Positions 48,132-58,059 of a DNA stretch of 64,000 nt are shown piece after piece (the first letter of the stretch is position 1; each line of letters begins with the position of its first letter). The DNA comes from Geomonas azotofigens (GTDB taxonomy: Bacteria; Desulfobacterota; Desulfuromonadia; Geobacterales; Geobacteraceae). A model generated the notes under the pieces. It ran no database searches and had not been told where the DNA came from. It worked only from the letters and a program-made list of their open reading frames with translations. Location of the stretch: positions 186,001 through 250,000 of the forward strand of contig NZ_JAHLME010000004.1 of assembly GCF_018919395.1 (NCBI RefSeq). The letters run 5' to 3'. The translations under genes were made by a program, and so were the position numbers.

Positions 48132-49417
48132 CGGGTCACCCCCTTCATCTTGCCGCTCAGGGTGAAGGTTACGCTGCCGTCGGGGCGGGACTTGGTCTCG
48201 CCCACCTCGGCGCCCTCCAGGATGGCGGCGGCTCGCCCCTTGAGGTCGTTGGCGGCCTGCGCGCTCTTCGCATCCCCCTTGAGGCGCACGTCCGAGCCGG
48301 TCACCTCGGTTTCGTAGATGCCGAACACGTCTTCCCCCTTGACCATGGCCACATCGCTCAAGAGCTTCAGGACGTTGCTCGAGGTCTTGGCCCCTTCCAG
48401 CCGCTTGATCTCCGAGCGGAGTTCCGCCACCTCGTCCACCGCCTTCTTACGGCTCGGGAAGACCTCCTTGTAGATGCCGGTGATGGTGCGGTCCAGCGAG
48501 GCGAGGTCGCGCTTCACGAGGTAGTAGCGCACGCCGCTCTCGGCGAGGATGAGGAGCACGAGGGCAGCGGCCAGCATCATGCTCACCCTGAGGCGCTGGT
48601 ACAGCTTTTCGGTCGCCGCGGTGTAGGCGAGCGGGCCGCGGCGCAGGTTGACCGCGCTATTGTCCGCCACTGCCGCCGCCAGCGCGTAGGCCCCGGCCAG
48701 GTCGTGCGCGGCGCGCGGGTCGTCGCCGAAGGCCTCGAAAAGCCCCTTGGTCGAGGGGGCGACGGTGGCTTCTTCTTGCTTGCCGGGATTGTGCGAGATC
48801 ACCCGTTCCACGTGCAGGTCGCGCGAGAGCTCCAGGGCGGCGACGGTGCGCCGCAGGTCCGCGTCGGTGGCGTTGGGGGGGAGGGCACGGAAGTAGAGGG
48901 GGGCTCCGTCGCTGTAGGCCGCCAGCGCCTCGCCGTCGCTCACGGCCACGGTCCCGGCGGCGGGCGCCAGCTTGTCCCAGTGGAACAGGGAGGCCGTCAC
49001 GATTTCCGGCTCGAGCCCCGCGCCCTTGAGGAGTTCGATTTTCCCGGAGAGTTCCTGGACCCTGCCCCAGACGGCCAGCACCTTGCCGCCGGCGAGGGGG
49101 AGGGCGTCGAAGGCCAACTGGTCGGTGTCCAGCGCGGTCTCCCCCTTCAACTCCAGCGGGAGGAGTTCGCGCACCTTGGCGCGGTCGCTGATGGGGAGCT
49201 CCAGCTCCCTCATGAACAAGGTGGAGGGGGGGAGGGCGAGGACCACCCGGTGCTCCCCGGTCGCGAGCGAGCTGCCGCCCAGGATGCGGGAGAGTTCCCC
49301 CTCCTCACCCAGAAGCGGGTGCCGTTCGGCGGAGAGGAAGGTGGCTCCACCCTTCTTGGCCCTGAAACTGGCCAGGACCAGCTCGGTCCTTTTCAGTTGT
49401 ACGATCAGCATGTCCAT
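48128..49417 (-). CDS. gspL: Type II secretion system protein GspL
   Basis: A 429-residue protein: a cytoplasmic actin-like domain (residues about 1-240) that docks the GspE ATPase, a membrane helix (MLAAALVLLILAESGVRYYLV, about 279-299) and a periplasmic PilO-like domain. ATG 49415-49417 has GGAGAG 7 bases upstream and overlaps the gspK stop by one base. Confidence 0.87.
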   Translation of the reverse strand: MDMLIVQLKRTELVLASFRAKKGGATFLSAERHPLLGEEGELSRILGGSSLATGEHRVVLALPPSTLFMRELELPISDRAKVRELLPLELKGETALDTDQLAFDALPLAGGKVLAVWGRVQELSGKIELLKGAGLEPEIVTASLFHWDKLAPAAGTVAVSDGEALAAYSDGAPLYFRALPPNATDADLRRTVAALELSRDLHVERVISHNPGKQEEATVAPSTKGLFEAFGDDPRAAHDLAGAYALAAAVADNSAVNLRRGPLAYTAATEKLYQRLRVSMMLAAALVLLILAESGVRYYLVKRDLASLDRTITGIYKEVFPSRKKAVDEVAELRSEIKRLEGAKTSSNVLKLLSDVAMVKGEDVFGIYETEVTGSDVRLKGDAKSAQAANDLKGRAAAILEGAEVGETKSRPDGSVTFTLSGKMKGVTR

Positions 49418-50313
49418 CAATATTCTCTCCAGTAAAGCACTTTAGGACCCGTGATGCTCTGGGTCAGATCAATCACGGCCTCTGCCACGGCAATACTTTC
49501 TCCCACCTTGCCCTCGGCATGGATCCGGTAGATGCTCCCTTGGCAGTTAAGCCTGATTTGGACATCGGGGGCGATGTCGAATTCTGCCAGTGACTTGATG
49601 GGGCGGGCTTTGCGCGTGTCTAAAATGCTGTCCACCTTGTCCTGGCTTAGCCCTATGGCAAGGAGCACGTCCTTACTTGCCGTGTTGACGTTGATTTTTT
49701 GAATGTCACCATACACAGTGACACACGGCTTGAGCTTCGCGACCACCTCGGGGGTGAACCCTTTGACCAGAGCAAGCTCTTCAACTGTTTCCAACGGTGC
49801 GTTCTTGGCGGCGTAGGGTGGGGTGAGTGACCGGTAATAGCCGGTTTCCGCGGCCCCGACGTCGCCTTCGTCGATCCAATCCATCAGGGCACTGGTAAGG
49901 TCGGTGCCACTGTTCGAGAGTTTCAGGTTCTCAAAGAGTTTACGGGTGATGGGCGTGAACGCGGTCTCTATTCCTGTCGGCAGCACCACCCAGTTGAGGT
50001 TCAGCTTTCCGCTTTCCTCCTCGATGATGACGGTGAGGGTGCCGTTTTCGGTCTCAAAGGACTGCGGCTTGGCCCATACCTCCAGGGGAGAGCTGTACTG
50101 TTCCGAGCCTCTCTGTAAGCTGGAGAGTTCGAGCAGCTTTCGCCCCCCCTCGATGCCCGACTCGGCGAGCACTCCCGCCTGTTGCGACGCGACGAAGTTG
50201 TGGCTGTGCGAGGTGTCGACGTAGACTTCGTTGACGAACTCGGCCAGAAGCGCCACGAGGAGCGTGGTCACGATGAGCGCTATAACGAGGGCAAATCCCT
50301 TCTCCCCCCTCAT
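49417..50313 (-). CDS. gspK: Type II secretion minor pseudopilin GspK
   Basis: A 298-residue protein with a prepilin leader MRGEKG/FALVIALIV. The residue at mature position 5 is not Glu, as is characteristic of GspK, the pilus-tip component. The large C-terminal domain contains DWIDEGDVGAAETGYY and a helix-hairpin-like KINVNTASKDVLLAIGL. Base composition here is visibly lower in GC than neighbouring gsp genes. ATGA overlap with gspJ. Confidence 0.9.
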   Translation of the reverse strand: MRGEKGFALVIALIVTTLLVALLAEFVNEVYVDTSHSHNFVASQQAGVLAESGIEGGRKLLELSSLQRGSEQYSSPLEVWAKPQSFETENGTLTVIIEEESGKLNLNWVVLPTGIETAFTPITRKLFENLKLSNSGTDLTSALMDWIDEGDVGAAETGYYRSLTPPYAAKNAPLETVEELALVKGFTPEVVAKLKPCVTVYGDIQKINVNTASKDVLLAIGLSQDKVDSILDTRKARPIKSLAEFDIAPDVQIRLNCQGSIYRIHAEGKVGESIAVAEAVIDLTQSITGPKVLYWREY

Positions 50314-50933
50314 TCGCCGAGCCTCTGTGTCGCGATCGTGCTGAGCACCTCCCCTCCCTTAAGCGTCACGGTCACCCTGACCTGCTTCGGAATGAAGGAG
50401 TTCATCGGAATACCGTTAACCTTCCCGGTGTCCCATACCTTTACCCATTTGGCTCCGTCCCAGCATTCCACAAGAAATCCCTCTATCTCGTCGATGACAG
50501 GGTAGGGGGGCGACTTCACACTGACATCCAGGTAAGGGGAACGGGCTTCCCGCATCAACGTCAGGCGCTGCCCGTCGTTTTGCTCCCGCACGAAATAGTC
50601 CACCAGCATGACATCTGAGACCGGAGCAGGGTCTACCCGGGGAGGAGCCAAGGTCGTGAAAGCCAAACGGGATTTAGGTTTTCCGAAACTGTCCTGGTTC
50701 TCGACGACGAAGAGCAGCCGCTCGTTCTTCTTGTTGAAGAAGGCTGAGGCCAGTTCGTTGTGCAGCTTCCCCAGCGTCGTCGAGATTTCCCGGCGCTCCT
50801 CCATCCGGATCCCCCCTTTTTCGCGGGCGGCCACAACGGAGAAGTAGGTGCCGTACAGGGCGCCGGCGAGGATCACCAGGAGCGCCAGGGCGACCAGGAG
50901 CTCTATGAGCGTGAAGCCCTTGTTATTGGACAT
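50310..50933 (-). CDS. gspJ: Type II secretion minor pseudopilin GspJ
   Basis: A 207-residue protein with prepilin motif MSNNKG/FTLIELLVALALLVIL and Glu5. It forms the tip complex with GspI and GspK. It overlaps gspI by 11 bases. GC is lower than in gspE or gspF. Confidence 0.9.
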   Translation of the reverse strand: MSNNKGFTLIELLVALALLVILAGALYGTYFSVVAAREKGGIRMEERREISTTLGKLHNELASAFFNKKNERLLFVVENQDSFGKPKSRLAFTTLAPPRVDPAPVSDVMLVDYFVREQNDGQRLTLMREARSPYLDVSVKSPPYPVIDEIEGFLVECWDGAKWVKVWDTGKVNGIPMNSFIPKQVRVTVTLKGGEVLSTIATQRLGE

Positions 50934-51267
50934 CTTGCGGTGCGTATTGCACGAGCGAAAGCCTCTTGCTGTCGTGGGCCCAGGTGACGGTCAGTCGGAT
51001 CATGTTGAACCCGGGGATCTCGGTCTTGGTGATCTCGCGCTCCCACTTGTGGTCGGGATGGTCGGGGGCGAAGTCCCCCTTCTTTTCGGCTTTCTTGGCG
51101 AACTCGGGATCTTCCAGCTTGGCGCGCCCCAGGAGGACCGCCGTGGTCTCCTCGGTGTCGGCCGCGATGCGGGAGAGGTGGTAGTTGACCGAGGAGATCA
51201 CGGTCAAAAGGACGCCGGCGGTGATGGCGAGCGCGATCATCACCTCGAGCAGGGTGAAACCCCTCAC
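50923..51267 (-). CDS. gspI: Type II secretion minor pseudopilin GspI
   Basis: A 114-residue protein with an extremely short leader, MRG/FTLLEVMIALAI, and Glu5. The start is GTG (51265-51267) behind a strong AGGAGG, overlapping the gspH stop as GTGA. It initiates pseudopilus tip assembly. Confidence 0.9.
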   Translation of the reverse strand: MRGFTLLEVMIALAITAGVLLTVISSVNYHLSRIAADTEETTAVLLGRAKLEDPEFAKKAEKKGDFAPDHPDHKWEREITKTEIPGFNMIRLTVTWAHDSKRLSLVQYAPQDVQ

Positions 51268-51785
51268 GAACTCACCTCCTGGTAGCCGTCCTGCACCGTC
51301 ACCTTGCCGCCGGAAGGGTTCGCCGTCACCGTGTAGTGCTTCTCCCCACCCTTCAGGTGGATGGTCACCCCGTCCGCCACCCCGCCCGGGCCAAAGGGAA
51401 CAATGACCTCCCCCTCCGTCACCACGCCGAGAGTAGGCAGGTTCACGTCTTCGATGTCGATCCCTTCCTCGATCAGGCGCCTCCCCATGAACTGGTCACC
51501 CGGTTGCAGCTCCTCGCCTGAGGGGGAGAGTTCGGTGATGCGCGTGGTGTTCTCGCCCAGGTGCAGGTGCAGGCGGTACACCTTCTTGGTGATGATGGCC
51601 TGGTCGTTGAGGAACCTGAGCCCGCTGGCCAGGTTGCGCGCCGAGCTCTTCAGGCGGGTGCTCTCCGGCTCGGGGAGCCGGGGGAGCACGATGGCCGCCG
51701 CGAGGGCGATGATGAAGATCACCACCATCAGCTCCAGGAGGGTGAAGCCGGCTTGGCCGCGGCCATGGTTTTTGGTGTTATTCAT
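51264..51785 (-). CDS. gspH: Type II secretion minor pseudopilin GspH
   Basis: A 173-residue protein with leader ...GRGQAG/FTLLELMVVIFIIALAAAIVLP and Glu5, followed by a GspH beta domain. ATG 51783-51785 is used (a TTG three codons upstream is possible). The 98-base gap to gspG is the largest within the operon and holds a dispersed palindromic repeat. Confidence 0.88.
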   Translation of the reverse strand: MNNTKNHGRGQAGFTLLELMVVIFIIALAAAIVLPRLPEPESTRLKSSARNLASGLRFLNDQAIITKKVYRLHLHLGENTTRITELSPSGEELQPGDQFMGRRLIEEGIDIEDVNLPTLGVVTEGEVIVPFGPGGVADGVTIHLKGGEKHYTVTANPSGGKVTVQDGYQEVSS

Positions 51786-51826
51786 CGATACCAAGTGCGG
51801 TCGTTCCTCTTGCGCAGCATGAAGAC

Positions 51827-51852
51827 GGGCGAATGATTATTCGCCCCTACAG
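51827..51852. repeat. Dispersed palindromic repeat, copy 2 (within gsp operon)
   Basis: Exact 26-base copy of 22704-22729: GGGCGAAT-GATT-ATTCGCCC plus CTACAG. It lies between gspG and gspH. Confidence 0.8.
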
Positions 51853-51883
51853 TGCGGACACCCCGGGGGGCATTCCGCTCGAC

Positions 51884-52327
51884 CTACTTCATGCTCCAGC
51901 TTTCGATGTCGGCATTCTTCCCTTCGCCGCCGCGGGCGCCGTCGGCGCCGTAGGAGGAGAGATCGTAGTCGCCGTGTTCGCCGGGGGAGAGGTAGATGTA
52001 GTCGTTGCCCCAGGGATCCTTGGGCACGTTCTTGTTCTCCAGGTATCCTTCGGCCTTGTAGTTGTTGGGGATCTTGCCGGTGGTCGGCTTGGTGACCAGC
52101 GCCTGCAGCCCCTGTTCGGTAGTGGGGAAGCTGCCGGTGTCCAGCTTGTAGAGCTTCAGCGCGGTCTCGATGTTGCGGATCTGGACCTTGGCGTCGGCCA
52201 CCTTGGCGTCGTCGCTGCGGCCGATGATCTTCGGCCCGACCAGGACCGCCAGAAGGCTCAGGATGACGATGACCACCATCAGTTCGATCAGGGTGAAGCC
52301 GCGGCTGTCTTTCATTGTCTTCAGCAT
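51884..52327 (-). CDS. gspG: Type II secretion major pseudopilin GspG
   Basis: A 147-residue protein with leader [30 protein letters not shown] and Glu5. The C-terminal [27 protein letters not shown] is the GspG calcium-binding region. It forms the pseudopilus shaft. GGAGG lies 7 bases before ATG 52325-52327. Confidence 0.95.
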   Translation of the reverse strand: MLKTMKDSRGFTLIELMVVIVILSLLAVLVGPKIIGRSDDAKVADAKVQIRNIETALKLYKLDTGSFPTTEQGLQALVTKPTTGKIPNNYKAEGYLENKNVPKDPWGNDYIYLSPGEHGDYDLSSYGADGARGGEGKNADIESWSMK

Positions 52328-52364
52328 GGATGGACCTCCCAAAATATGGAATGGATCATTGCAG

Positions 52365-53567
52365 TTATTTGACCAACTGGTTCAGTTGCATGATGGGGAG
52401 CAGCACGGCGATGACCATGAAGCCGATGGTGAGACCCATGCCGAGGATCAGCATCGGCTCGAGGAGCGCCATGGAGCGGGTCACCTGCGCGTTGAACTCC
52501 TTCTGGAAGGCGTCGCCGGCCTTGATCAGCATGGCGTCCAGCTCGCCGCTCTTCTCCCCCACGGCGGTCATGTGGGTCAAAAGCGGCGGGAAGAGCGGGC
52601 TCGCCTTCAGCGCTGCGGAGAGGCTGCCGCCCTGGATCAGCGATTCGCGCGCCTCGGAGAGAAACGACTTGTACTCGCGGTTGACCACGGCCTCGCCGGT
52701 GATCTCCATCGCCTTGATGATGGGGACGCCGCTTTGCAGCAAGAGGCCGAGCACCTTGGCGAAGCGCGACAGCACCAGGCGTCGCCAGAGCTGGCCGGCC
52801 ATGGGGAGCCCCAGCAGGAACCGGTCGCGCTTGTGCAGGAACTCCTCGTTCGTTTTCGCCCGCTTCCAGGCCGCGACGGCGCCGAAGGCCAGCGCGCCCA
52901 TGACCCACCACCCCTTCCTGACCGCGGTGCTCGCCTTGATGAGAAGGACCGTCACCAGCGGGAGGGTCGCCTTGTTGCTCTCGAAGACGGCGGAAATCTT
53001 GGGTACCACGAAACCCAGAAGCACCATCATGACGGCGATACCCACCACCACCATGATGGCGGGGTAGATGAGCGCCGTGATGACCCGGCTTCTCACCTCG
53101 GCCTGGTCCTCCTGGAACTCGGCCAGGCGCTCCAGCACCACCTCGAGCGCGCCGCTGGCCTCGCCGGCGGAGACCATGCCGACGTAGCTCTCGGAAAAGA
53201 CCTGCGGCTCCGCGGCGAGCGCCTGCGCGAGCCCCTGGCCTTCGGCGAGACGATCCCGTACCCGCCCGAGCACCCGCTTCAACTCGCCCGGCGCCTCCTG
53301 TTCCCACAGGGTCGCGACCGCCTCGTAGACGGGCACCGCGCTTCCTAAGAGGGTGGCGAGCCTCCTCGTGGCGAGGGAAAGGTCGGGGACGCTGACCCCG
53401 GACTTGAACGCCCAGCGCGAACCGGCGTCGGCGGCGGGGGCGATCTCCTTGGCGAAGAGCCCCTTCTGCTTCAGCTGGAGCCGCGCCTCGTTCTCGGTGG
53501 CGGCGTCAACCGTCCCGGCGACCTCGGCCCCCTTCTGGTTGAACGCGCTATAGCGAAAGGTCGGCAT
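52365..53567 (-). CDS. gspF: Type II secretion inner-membrane platform protein GspF
   Basis: A 400-residue protein with two T2SSF domains and membrane helices near residues 165-185, 215-235 and 370-390. The opening [22 protein letters not shown] and the end [19 protein letters not shown] are typical. It overlaps gspE by 20 bases. Confidence 0.94.
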   Translation of the reverse strand: MPTFRYSAFNQKGAEVAGTVDAATENEARLQLKQKGLFAKEIAPAADAGSRWAFKSGVSVPDLSLATRRLATLLGSAVPVYEAVATLWEQEAPGELKRVLGRVRDRLAEGQGLAQALAAEPQVFSESYVGMVSAGEASGALEVVLERLAEFQEDQAEVRSRVITALIYPAIMVVVGIAVMMVLLGFVVPKISAVFESNKATLPLVTVLLIKASTAVRKGWWVMGALAFGAVAAWKRAKTNEEFLHKRDRFLLGLPMAGQLWRRLVLSRFAKVLGLLLQSGVPIIKAMEITGEAVVNREYKSFLSEARESLIQGGSLSAALKASPLFPPLLTHMTAVGEKSGELDAMLIKAGDAFQKEFNAQVTRSMALLEPMLILGMGLTIGFMVIAVLLPIMQLNQLVK

Positions 53568-55110
53568 AGTCGTCCTGGGTCACCCTCAGGACCTCCTCGA
53601 TGGTGGTCAGCCCCTGGGCCGCCTTCATCAGGCCGTCCTCGCGCAGGGTGCGCATCCCCTTGGATACGGCGTATTCCTTGATGGCGCCCGACGAGGCCTG
53701 GCGGATGATCATGGAGCAGAGCTCGGCGTCGATGGGGAGGAGTTCGTAGATCCCCATCCGCCCCATGGTCCCGAGGTTGAAGCACTTGTCGCAGCCGCGG
53801 CCGCGGTAGAGGACCGGCGGCAGTTCGACGCCCGGGTAGCTCCGGTCCGGAGTGTAGGATTCCTTGCAGTGCGGGCAGATGACGCGCACCAGGCGCTGCG
53901 CCAGCACCGCGGAAAGCGACGAGGCGACCATGAACGGCTCGATCCCCATGTCGATGAGGCGGGTCACCGCGGTGGCGGCGTCGTTGGTGTGCAGGGTCGA
54001 GAGCACCAGGTGGCCGGTGAGCGAGGCCTGCATGGCGATCTCGGCGGTCTCGGCGTCGCGGATCTCGCCGATCATGACGATGTCCGGGTCCTGCCTGAGG
54101 ATGGAGCGCAGGCCGTTGGCGAAGGTCAGGTCGATCTTCGGGTTCACCTGGATCTGGCCCACCCCCTTCAGCTGGTACTCGATCGGGTCCTCGACGGTGA
54201 TGATGTTCTTCTCCGGCGAGTTGATCTGGGAGAGCGCCGCGTAGAGCGTGGTGGTCTTGCCGCTGCCGGTCGGGCCGGTGACCAGGATGATGCCGCTGGT
54301 GCGGGATAAAAGCCGCTCCATGAGGAGGTCGTTCTTGTCGGAGAGCCCGATCTCCTTCAGGGAGAGGACGCCGCGCTGTTTGTCCAGAAGCCTCAAAACC
54401 ACGCGCTCGCCGAAGAAGGTCGGGATCAGCGACACGCGGATGTCCACGTCGCGGCCGGCGACCTTGACCCGGATGCGGCCGTCCTGGGGGAGCCTCTTCT
54501 CGGCGATGTTGAGGCCCGACATGATCTTGACGCGGGAGGTGAGCGCCTCCTGGATCACCTTCGGGGGGGAGAGCATCTTGTAGAGCAGGCCGTCGATCCG
54601 GAAGCGGACCTCGAGCTCGCGCTCGAACGGCTCGATGTGGATGTCGCTGGCCCGCTCCTTGACCGCCTGGAACAGGATCGAGTTCAAAAGCCGGATCACC
54701 GGCGCCTCGTCGGTCAGCTCCATCAGGTCGCGCGGTTCGTTGAACGAGGTGGCCAGGGTGGAGAGTTCCTCCCCCTCGAGCTCCTCGACCACCTCCTGCG
54801 CCGACCCGGAAAGGCGGGAGTAGAGGCGGTTCACCGCGTCGATCAGGACCGGCTGGGGCACCACCACGGTGGCGACCGGGAGCTGGAACAGTCCCGCCAT
54901 CTCGTCCACCGCGAGCAGGTTGGCCGGGTCGGCGCTGGCCGCGATCACGGTGCCACCCTCCTCGCGCAGCGGCAGGAGCAGGTTGTTGCGGGCGAAGTTG
55001 AGCGGCACCCGGTTCACCAGCGCGCCGTCCACCTTGGAGTCGTCGATCTCGGCCTGGAAGGGGAGGCCGAGCCGTTCCGCTATGCTTTCTATGTCAAGCG
55101 TTTCTGCCAT
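53548..55110 (-). CDS. gspE: Type II secretion ATPase GspE
   Basis: A 520-residue ATPase: N1E domain, Asp/Arg fingers (ASDIHIEPFE), Walker A GPTGSGKT (279-286), Walker B-like IRDAETAEIAM, His box and the tetracysteine zinc site (Cys412, Cys415, Cys440, Cys443). It drives pseudopilus assembly, docked on GspL and GspF. Confidence 0.96.
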   Translation of the reverse strand: MAETLDIESIAERLGLPFQAEIDDSKVDGALVNRVPLNFARNNLLLPLREEGGTVIAASADPANLLAVDEMAGLFQLPVATVVVPQPVLIDAVNRLYSRLSGSAQEVVEELEGEELSTLATSFNEPRDLMELTDEAPVIRLLNSILFQAVKERASDIHIEPFERELEVRFRIDGLLYKMLSPPKVIQEALTSRVKIMSGLNIAEKRLPQDGRIRVKVAGRDVDIRVSLIPTFFGERVVLRLLDKQRGVLSLKEIGLSDKNDLLMERLLSRTSGIILVTGPTGSGKTTTLYAALSQINSPEKNIITVEDPIEYQLKGVGQIQVNPKIDLTFANGLRSILRQDPDIVMIGEIRDAETAEIAMQASLTGHLVLSTLHTNDAATAVTRLIDMGIEPFMVASSLSAVLAQRLVRVICPHCKESYTPDRSYPGVELPPVLYRGRGCDKCFNLGTMGRMGIYELLPIDAELCSMIIRQASSGAIKEYAVSKGMRTLREDGLMKAAQGLTTIEEVLRVTQDDYADLSL

Positions 55111-55126
55111 GGGAGTCTGTCCGCCG

Positions 55127-57055
55127 TTACTGGTTGCGAATTTCGGGTTTGTCCGCGGTTACCGACTTCGGCTTCTCCTCGAGCGCGCGCTCCAGGTTGA
55201 AGGGGGCGTCGTTCTTGACGGCTTCCGAGAAGTTGTTCCTCTGGGTCACCGAGACCTCGGCCAGGTCGCGCGCGTCCTTGATGATGCGCGGGGTGAGCAT
55301 GATCAGGAGGTTGGTCTTGTCCCTTTTGGTGGTTCTGGTCTTGAAGAGCCAGCCGAGCCCCGGGATGTCGCCAAGGAATGGAACCTTGCTCTCGGTCACC
55401 TGGTCGGTGTCCTGGATCAGGCCGCCGATCAGCACGGTGTCGGTGTTCTTCACCACCACCGAGGTCTTTGCGGAGCGCTTGGTGCTCCCCAGGTTCGGGG
55501 TGGTAGCGGTGCCGAAATCCTTCACCGCCGAGATTTCCTGGTAGATGTCCAGCTTGACGTATTCACCCTCGCTGATCTGGGGCTTGATCTTCAGGATGAT
55601 ACCGGTGTCCTTCCTCTCGATGGACTGCTGGGAAAGTCCGGTGGAGGTGAGGTTGGTGCCGGAAAGGAAGGGGACGTTTTCGCCCACGAAGATCTCGGCT
55701 TCCTTGTTGTCGCTGGTCATGATGTTGGGAGTGGAGAGGACGTTCAGGGCGCCGTTGGTCTGCAGCGCCTGCAAGACGACCGGGATGTTGATCTTGCTGA
55801 GGGTCACGTCCATCCCCAGGGTCTTGGCCGCCGCGGCCGTGGTGGAGAGGCCGGCTACGGTGCCGAAGGGGTCGAAGGTGCCGATGGTGCTCACGGTGCC
55901 GTTGGACGCGGCGCCGATGACGCCGATCTGCACCCCGAGGTCCTTGGCCCGGTTCACCGACACCTCGGCGATCATCGCCTGCACGAACACCTGGCGGCTC
56001 CTGCGGTCCAGCTTCTGGATCACCTGCAGCAGGTTCTGGTAATCGGTCGGGGAGGCCATCACCACCAGCGAGTTGGTGGCCTTGTCCGGGGTGATGGTGA
56101 TCTTGCCACCTTCGAACACCGCCTGTTGCGGCGCCGCCGCGGCGCCCGGAGCGCCGGGAGTCGCGGTGCTAGTACCCTTCACCAGCCCTTCCAGTACCTT
56201 GGCCACCTCGGTCGCATCGGCGTTTTCCAGGTAGTAGACGTTCACCTTGCTGCTGGTGGTGGGGGGGACCACGTCGACCAGCGCGATCAGTTTCTTGATG
56301 TCGGCCTTGTCCTTGTCAGAGCCGAAGATGATCAGGGCGTTGAGCCTCGCGTCGGCGACCACGGGGACGTTGCCGGTGGAGGGGGCGGCGCCCGCGCCGG
56401 CCTTGCCGCTTTGCTTGCCGGAGAGCCAGTCCTTGACCATGGTGGCGACGCTGTCGGCGGCGGCGTTTTTCAGGAACACCAGCTCGGCCCCCTCGCGCAC
56501 CTGGTCGGTGTCGATGTGCTTGAGGAGCCCCAGGATCTTCTGGATGTTGTAGGCGGAGTCGACCACGAGGATCAGGTTGGCGGCGCCGAAGGCGGAGATC
56601 TGCCCGTCCTTGGAGACCAGCGGCTGCAGGAAGGTGACCGCGTCCTGGGGGGCGACGTGCTCGAGCTGGATCACGCGCGCCTGGTAGCTGTCGTTCACCA
56701 CCCCCTTCTCGCCGTCGCTGAAGACCTTCATCCCCGCCTGCTTGGCGGCCGCGGTCGGGACGATCTTCATCACCTTGCCCGCCGGCACCACGGTGAACCC
56801 TTTCAGCTCCAACACCGACGTGAAGACGTTGTAGGCCTCCTCGTTGGAGAGCTTGGCCGGGGAGAAGACGGAGATCTTCCCCTTGACCCGGTCGTCCATG
56901 ATGAAGTTCTTGCCGGTGAGGTCGCTGATGAATTTCACCATGGTGGCGATGTCCACGTCGGTGAAGTTGAGCACCACCCCTTTGGCGAAGACCAGGGTCG
57001 GAGCGGCGACCAGGAACATGAGCAAAGCGGCGATGCGGGCGATTCTAATTTTCAA
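55127..57055 (-). CDS. gspD: Type II secretion outer-membrane secretin GspD
   Basis: A 642-residue secretin with a signal peptide (about 24 residues), N0-N3 periplasmic domains (VVLNFTDVDIATMVKFISDLTGKNFI...; AAKQ... repeats of NALII/NSLVV) and the secretin core with VPFLGDIPGLGWLFK and LLIMLTPRII. It starts at TTG 57053-57055, supported by GGAGGG 7 bases upstream. It forms the exit channel. No GspS pilotin gene is nearby. Confidence 0.93.
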   Translation of the reverse strand: MKIRIARIAALLMFLVAAPTLVFAKGVVLNFTDVDIATMVKFISDLTGKNFIMDDRVKGKISVFSPAKLSNEEAYNVFTSVLELKGFTVVPAGKVMKIVPTAAAKQAGMKVFSDGEKGVVNDSYQARVIQLEHVAPQDAVTFLQPLVSKDGQISAFGAANLILVVDSAYNIQKILGLLKHIDTDQVREGAELVFLKNAAADSVATMVKDWLSGKQSGKAGAGAAPSTGNVPVVADARLNALIIFGSDKDKADIKKLIALVDVVPPTTSSKVNVYYLENADATEVAKVLEGLVKGTSTATPGAPGAAAAPQQAVFEGGKITITPDKATNSLVVMASPTDYQNLLQVIQKLDRRSRQVFVQAMIAEVSVNRAKDLGVQIGVIGAASNGTVSTIGTFDPFGTVAGLSTTAAAAKTLGMDVTLSKINIPVVLQALQTNGALNVLSTPNIMTSDNKEAEIFVGENVPFLSGTNLTSTGLSQQSIERKDTGIILKIKPQISEGEYVKLDIYQEISAVKDFGTATTPNLGSTKRSAKTSVVVKNTDTVLIGGLIQDTDQVTESKVPFLGDIPGLGWLFKTRTTKRDKTNLLIMLTPRIIKDARDLAEVSVTQRNNFSEAVKNDAPFNLERALEEKPKSVTADKPEIRNQ

Positions 57056-57094
57056 GGAAAAACCCTCCAGGAGGCAGATTGAAATCGAACTGCT

Positions 57095-57994
57095 TCACCT
57101 TATGTCATACGTGAATGTCGTCGGGCGGCCGTCGCGGATCAGGTCGAGCTTGATCCGGCTCTGCCCCTTGAGCGAGGCGAAGGATTGGATCGCCTTCTCG
57201 GGCGAGTCGATGGGGAAGTCGTTCATCCTCAGGAGAACGTCGCCGTTTCTGATGCCGACGGTGCCGAAGATTCCCTGCGGCTTCACCTCGGAGGCGCGGA
57301 ACCCCTCGACCTTGCCCTCCTTCATGCTGGGAAGCAGGCGCGCGTCGGTCATGGCCTGCCCGATGTTGTCCAGCGCGGCGTTCAAGGCGCGCTGGTCGAT
57401 GACGAAGTTGCCTGCACCGGCGGGGGCGGCCAGGCCTGCGCCGGCGACAGCGGCCGGCGCCGCCGCGGGAGCGGCCGCCGCCTCGGCTTGGGCCGCCATC
57501 GGCGTGAGGATCTTCACCCGCTTCCCGCCGATGAGGATCTCGGCCACGTCCTTCTTCACGGCGACCAGCGGGCCCGCGGAGAAGACCGTATCCCCCAGCT
57601 TGAAGACCCGCTCCTCGTGGGTGGAGTTCTTCAGCACCAGGGCGAAGGTCTCACGGAAGGAGCCGACCGCCGTTCCCAAAAGGACCAGGTCGCCGACCGC
57701 CACCGGTGGGGGCGCCGCCGCCGCGGGGCCAGCGGCCGCCTGCTGTTGCTGCAGCGGGGTGAGTTTCCCCTGGGTTGCCTTGCCGAACAGTCCCCGCTCC
57801 AGGATCGGGGCGAAACTCATGAGGTCCTGGCTCCCTGCCGGCGCCGCCGCGGTCTGTGCCGCGACCTGTTTCTGGGCGTTTCTCGGGTACAGCGCGGCGA
57901 TCTTGACGCTCAAGAGGTCCGCAGCGATGAGCGCCGCGACCGCGGTGATGGCGAGGCCAAGGGTTATGTTCAAGGGGAGAATCCAGCGCGGCAT
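57095..57994 (-). CDS. gspC: Type II secretion protein GspC
   Basis: A 299-residue bitopic protein: an N-terminal membrane helix (LNITLGLAITAVAALIAADLL), an HR domain (about 60-165, GDLVLLGTAVGSFRETFALV), an Ala/Pro linker and a C-terminal PDZ-like domain (GIFGTVGIRNGDVLLRMNDFPIDSPEKAI). It connects the inner platform to GspD. First gene of the operon, with AAGAAGGG before ATG. Confidence 0.9.
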   Translation of the reverse strand: MPRWILPLNITLGLAITAVAALIAADLLSVKIAALYPRNAQKQVAAQTAAAPAGSQDLMSFAPILERGLFGKATQGKLTPLQQQQAAAGPAAAAPPPVAVGDLVLLGTAVGSFRETFALVLKNSTHEERVFKLGDTVFSAGPLVAVKKDVAEILIGGKRVKILTPMAAQAEAAAAPAAAPAAVAGAGLAAPAGAGNFVIDQRALNAALDNIGQAMTDARLLPSMKEGKVEGFRASEVKPQGIFGTVGIRNGDVLLRMNDFPIDSPEKAIQSFASLKGQSRIKLDLIRDGRPTTFTYDIR

Positions 57995-58030
57995 GAAAGA
58001 CCCTTCTTTGCGAGTAGTTGGAACTGAGCG

Positions 58031-58059
58031 AATATATTAGATGCCTTTGTGTTATGCAA
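58031..58059 (-). promoter_or_regulatory. Promoter of the gsp operon
   Basis: Minus strand TTGCAT (58054-58059), 17-base spacer, TATATT-class -10 (58031-58036). Confidence 0.6.
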
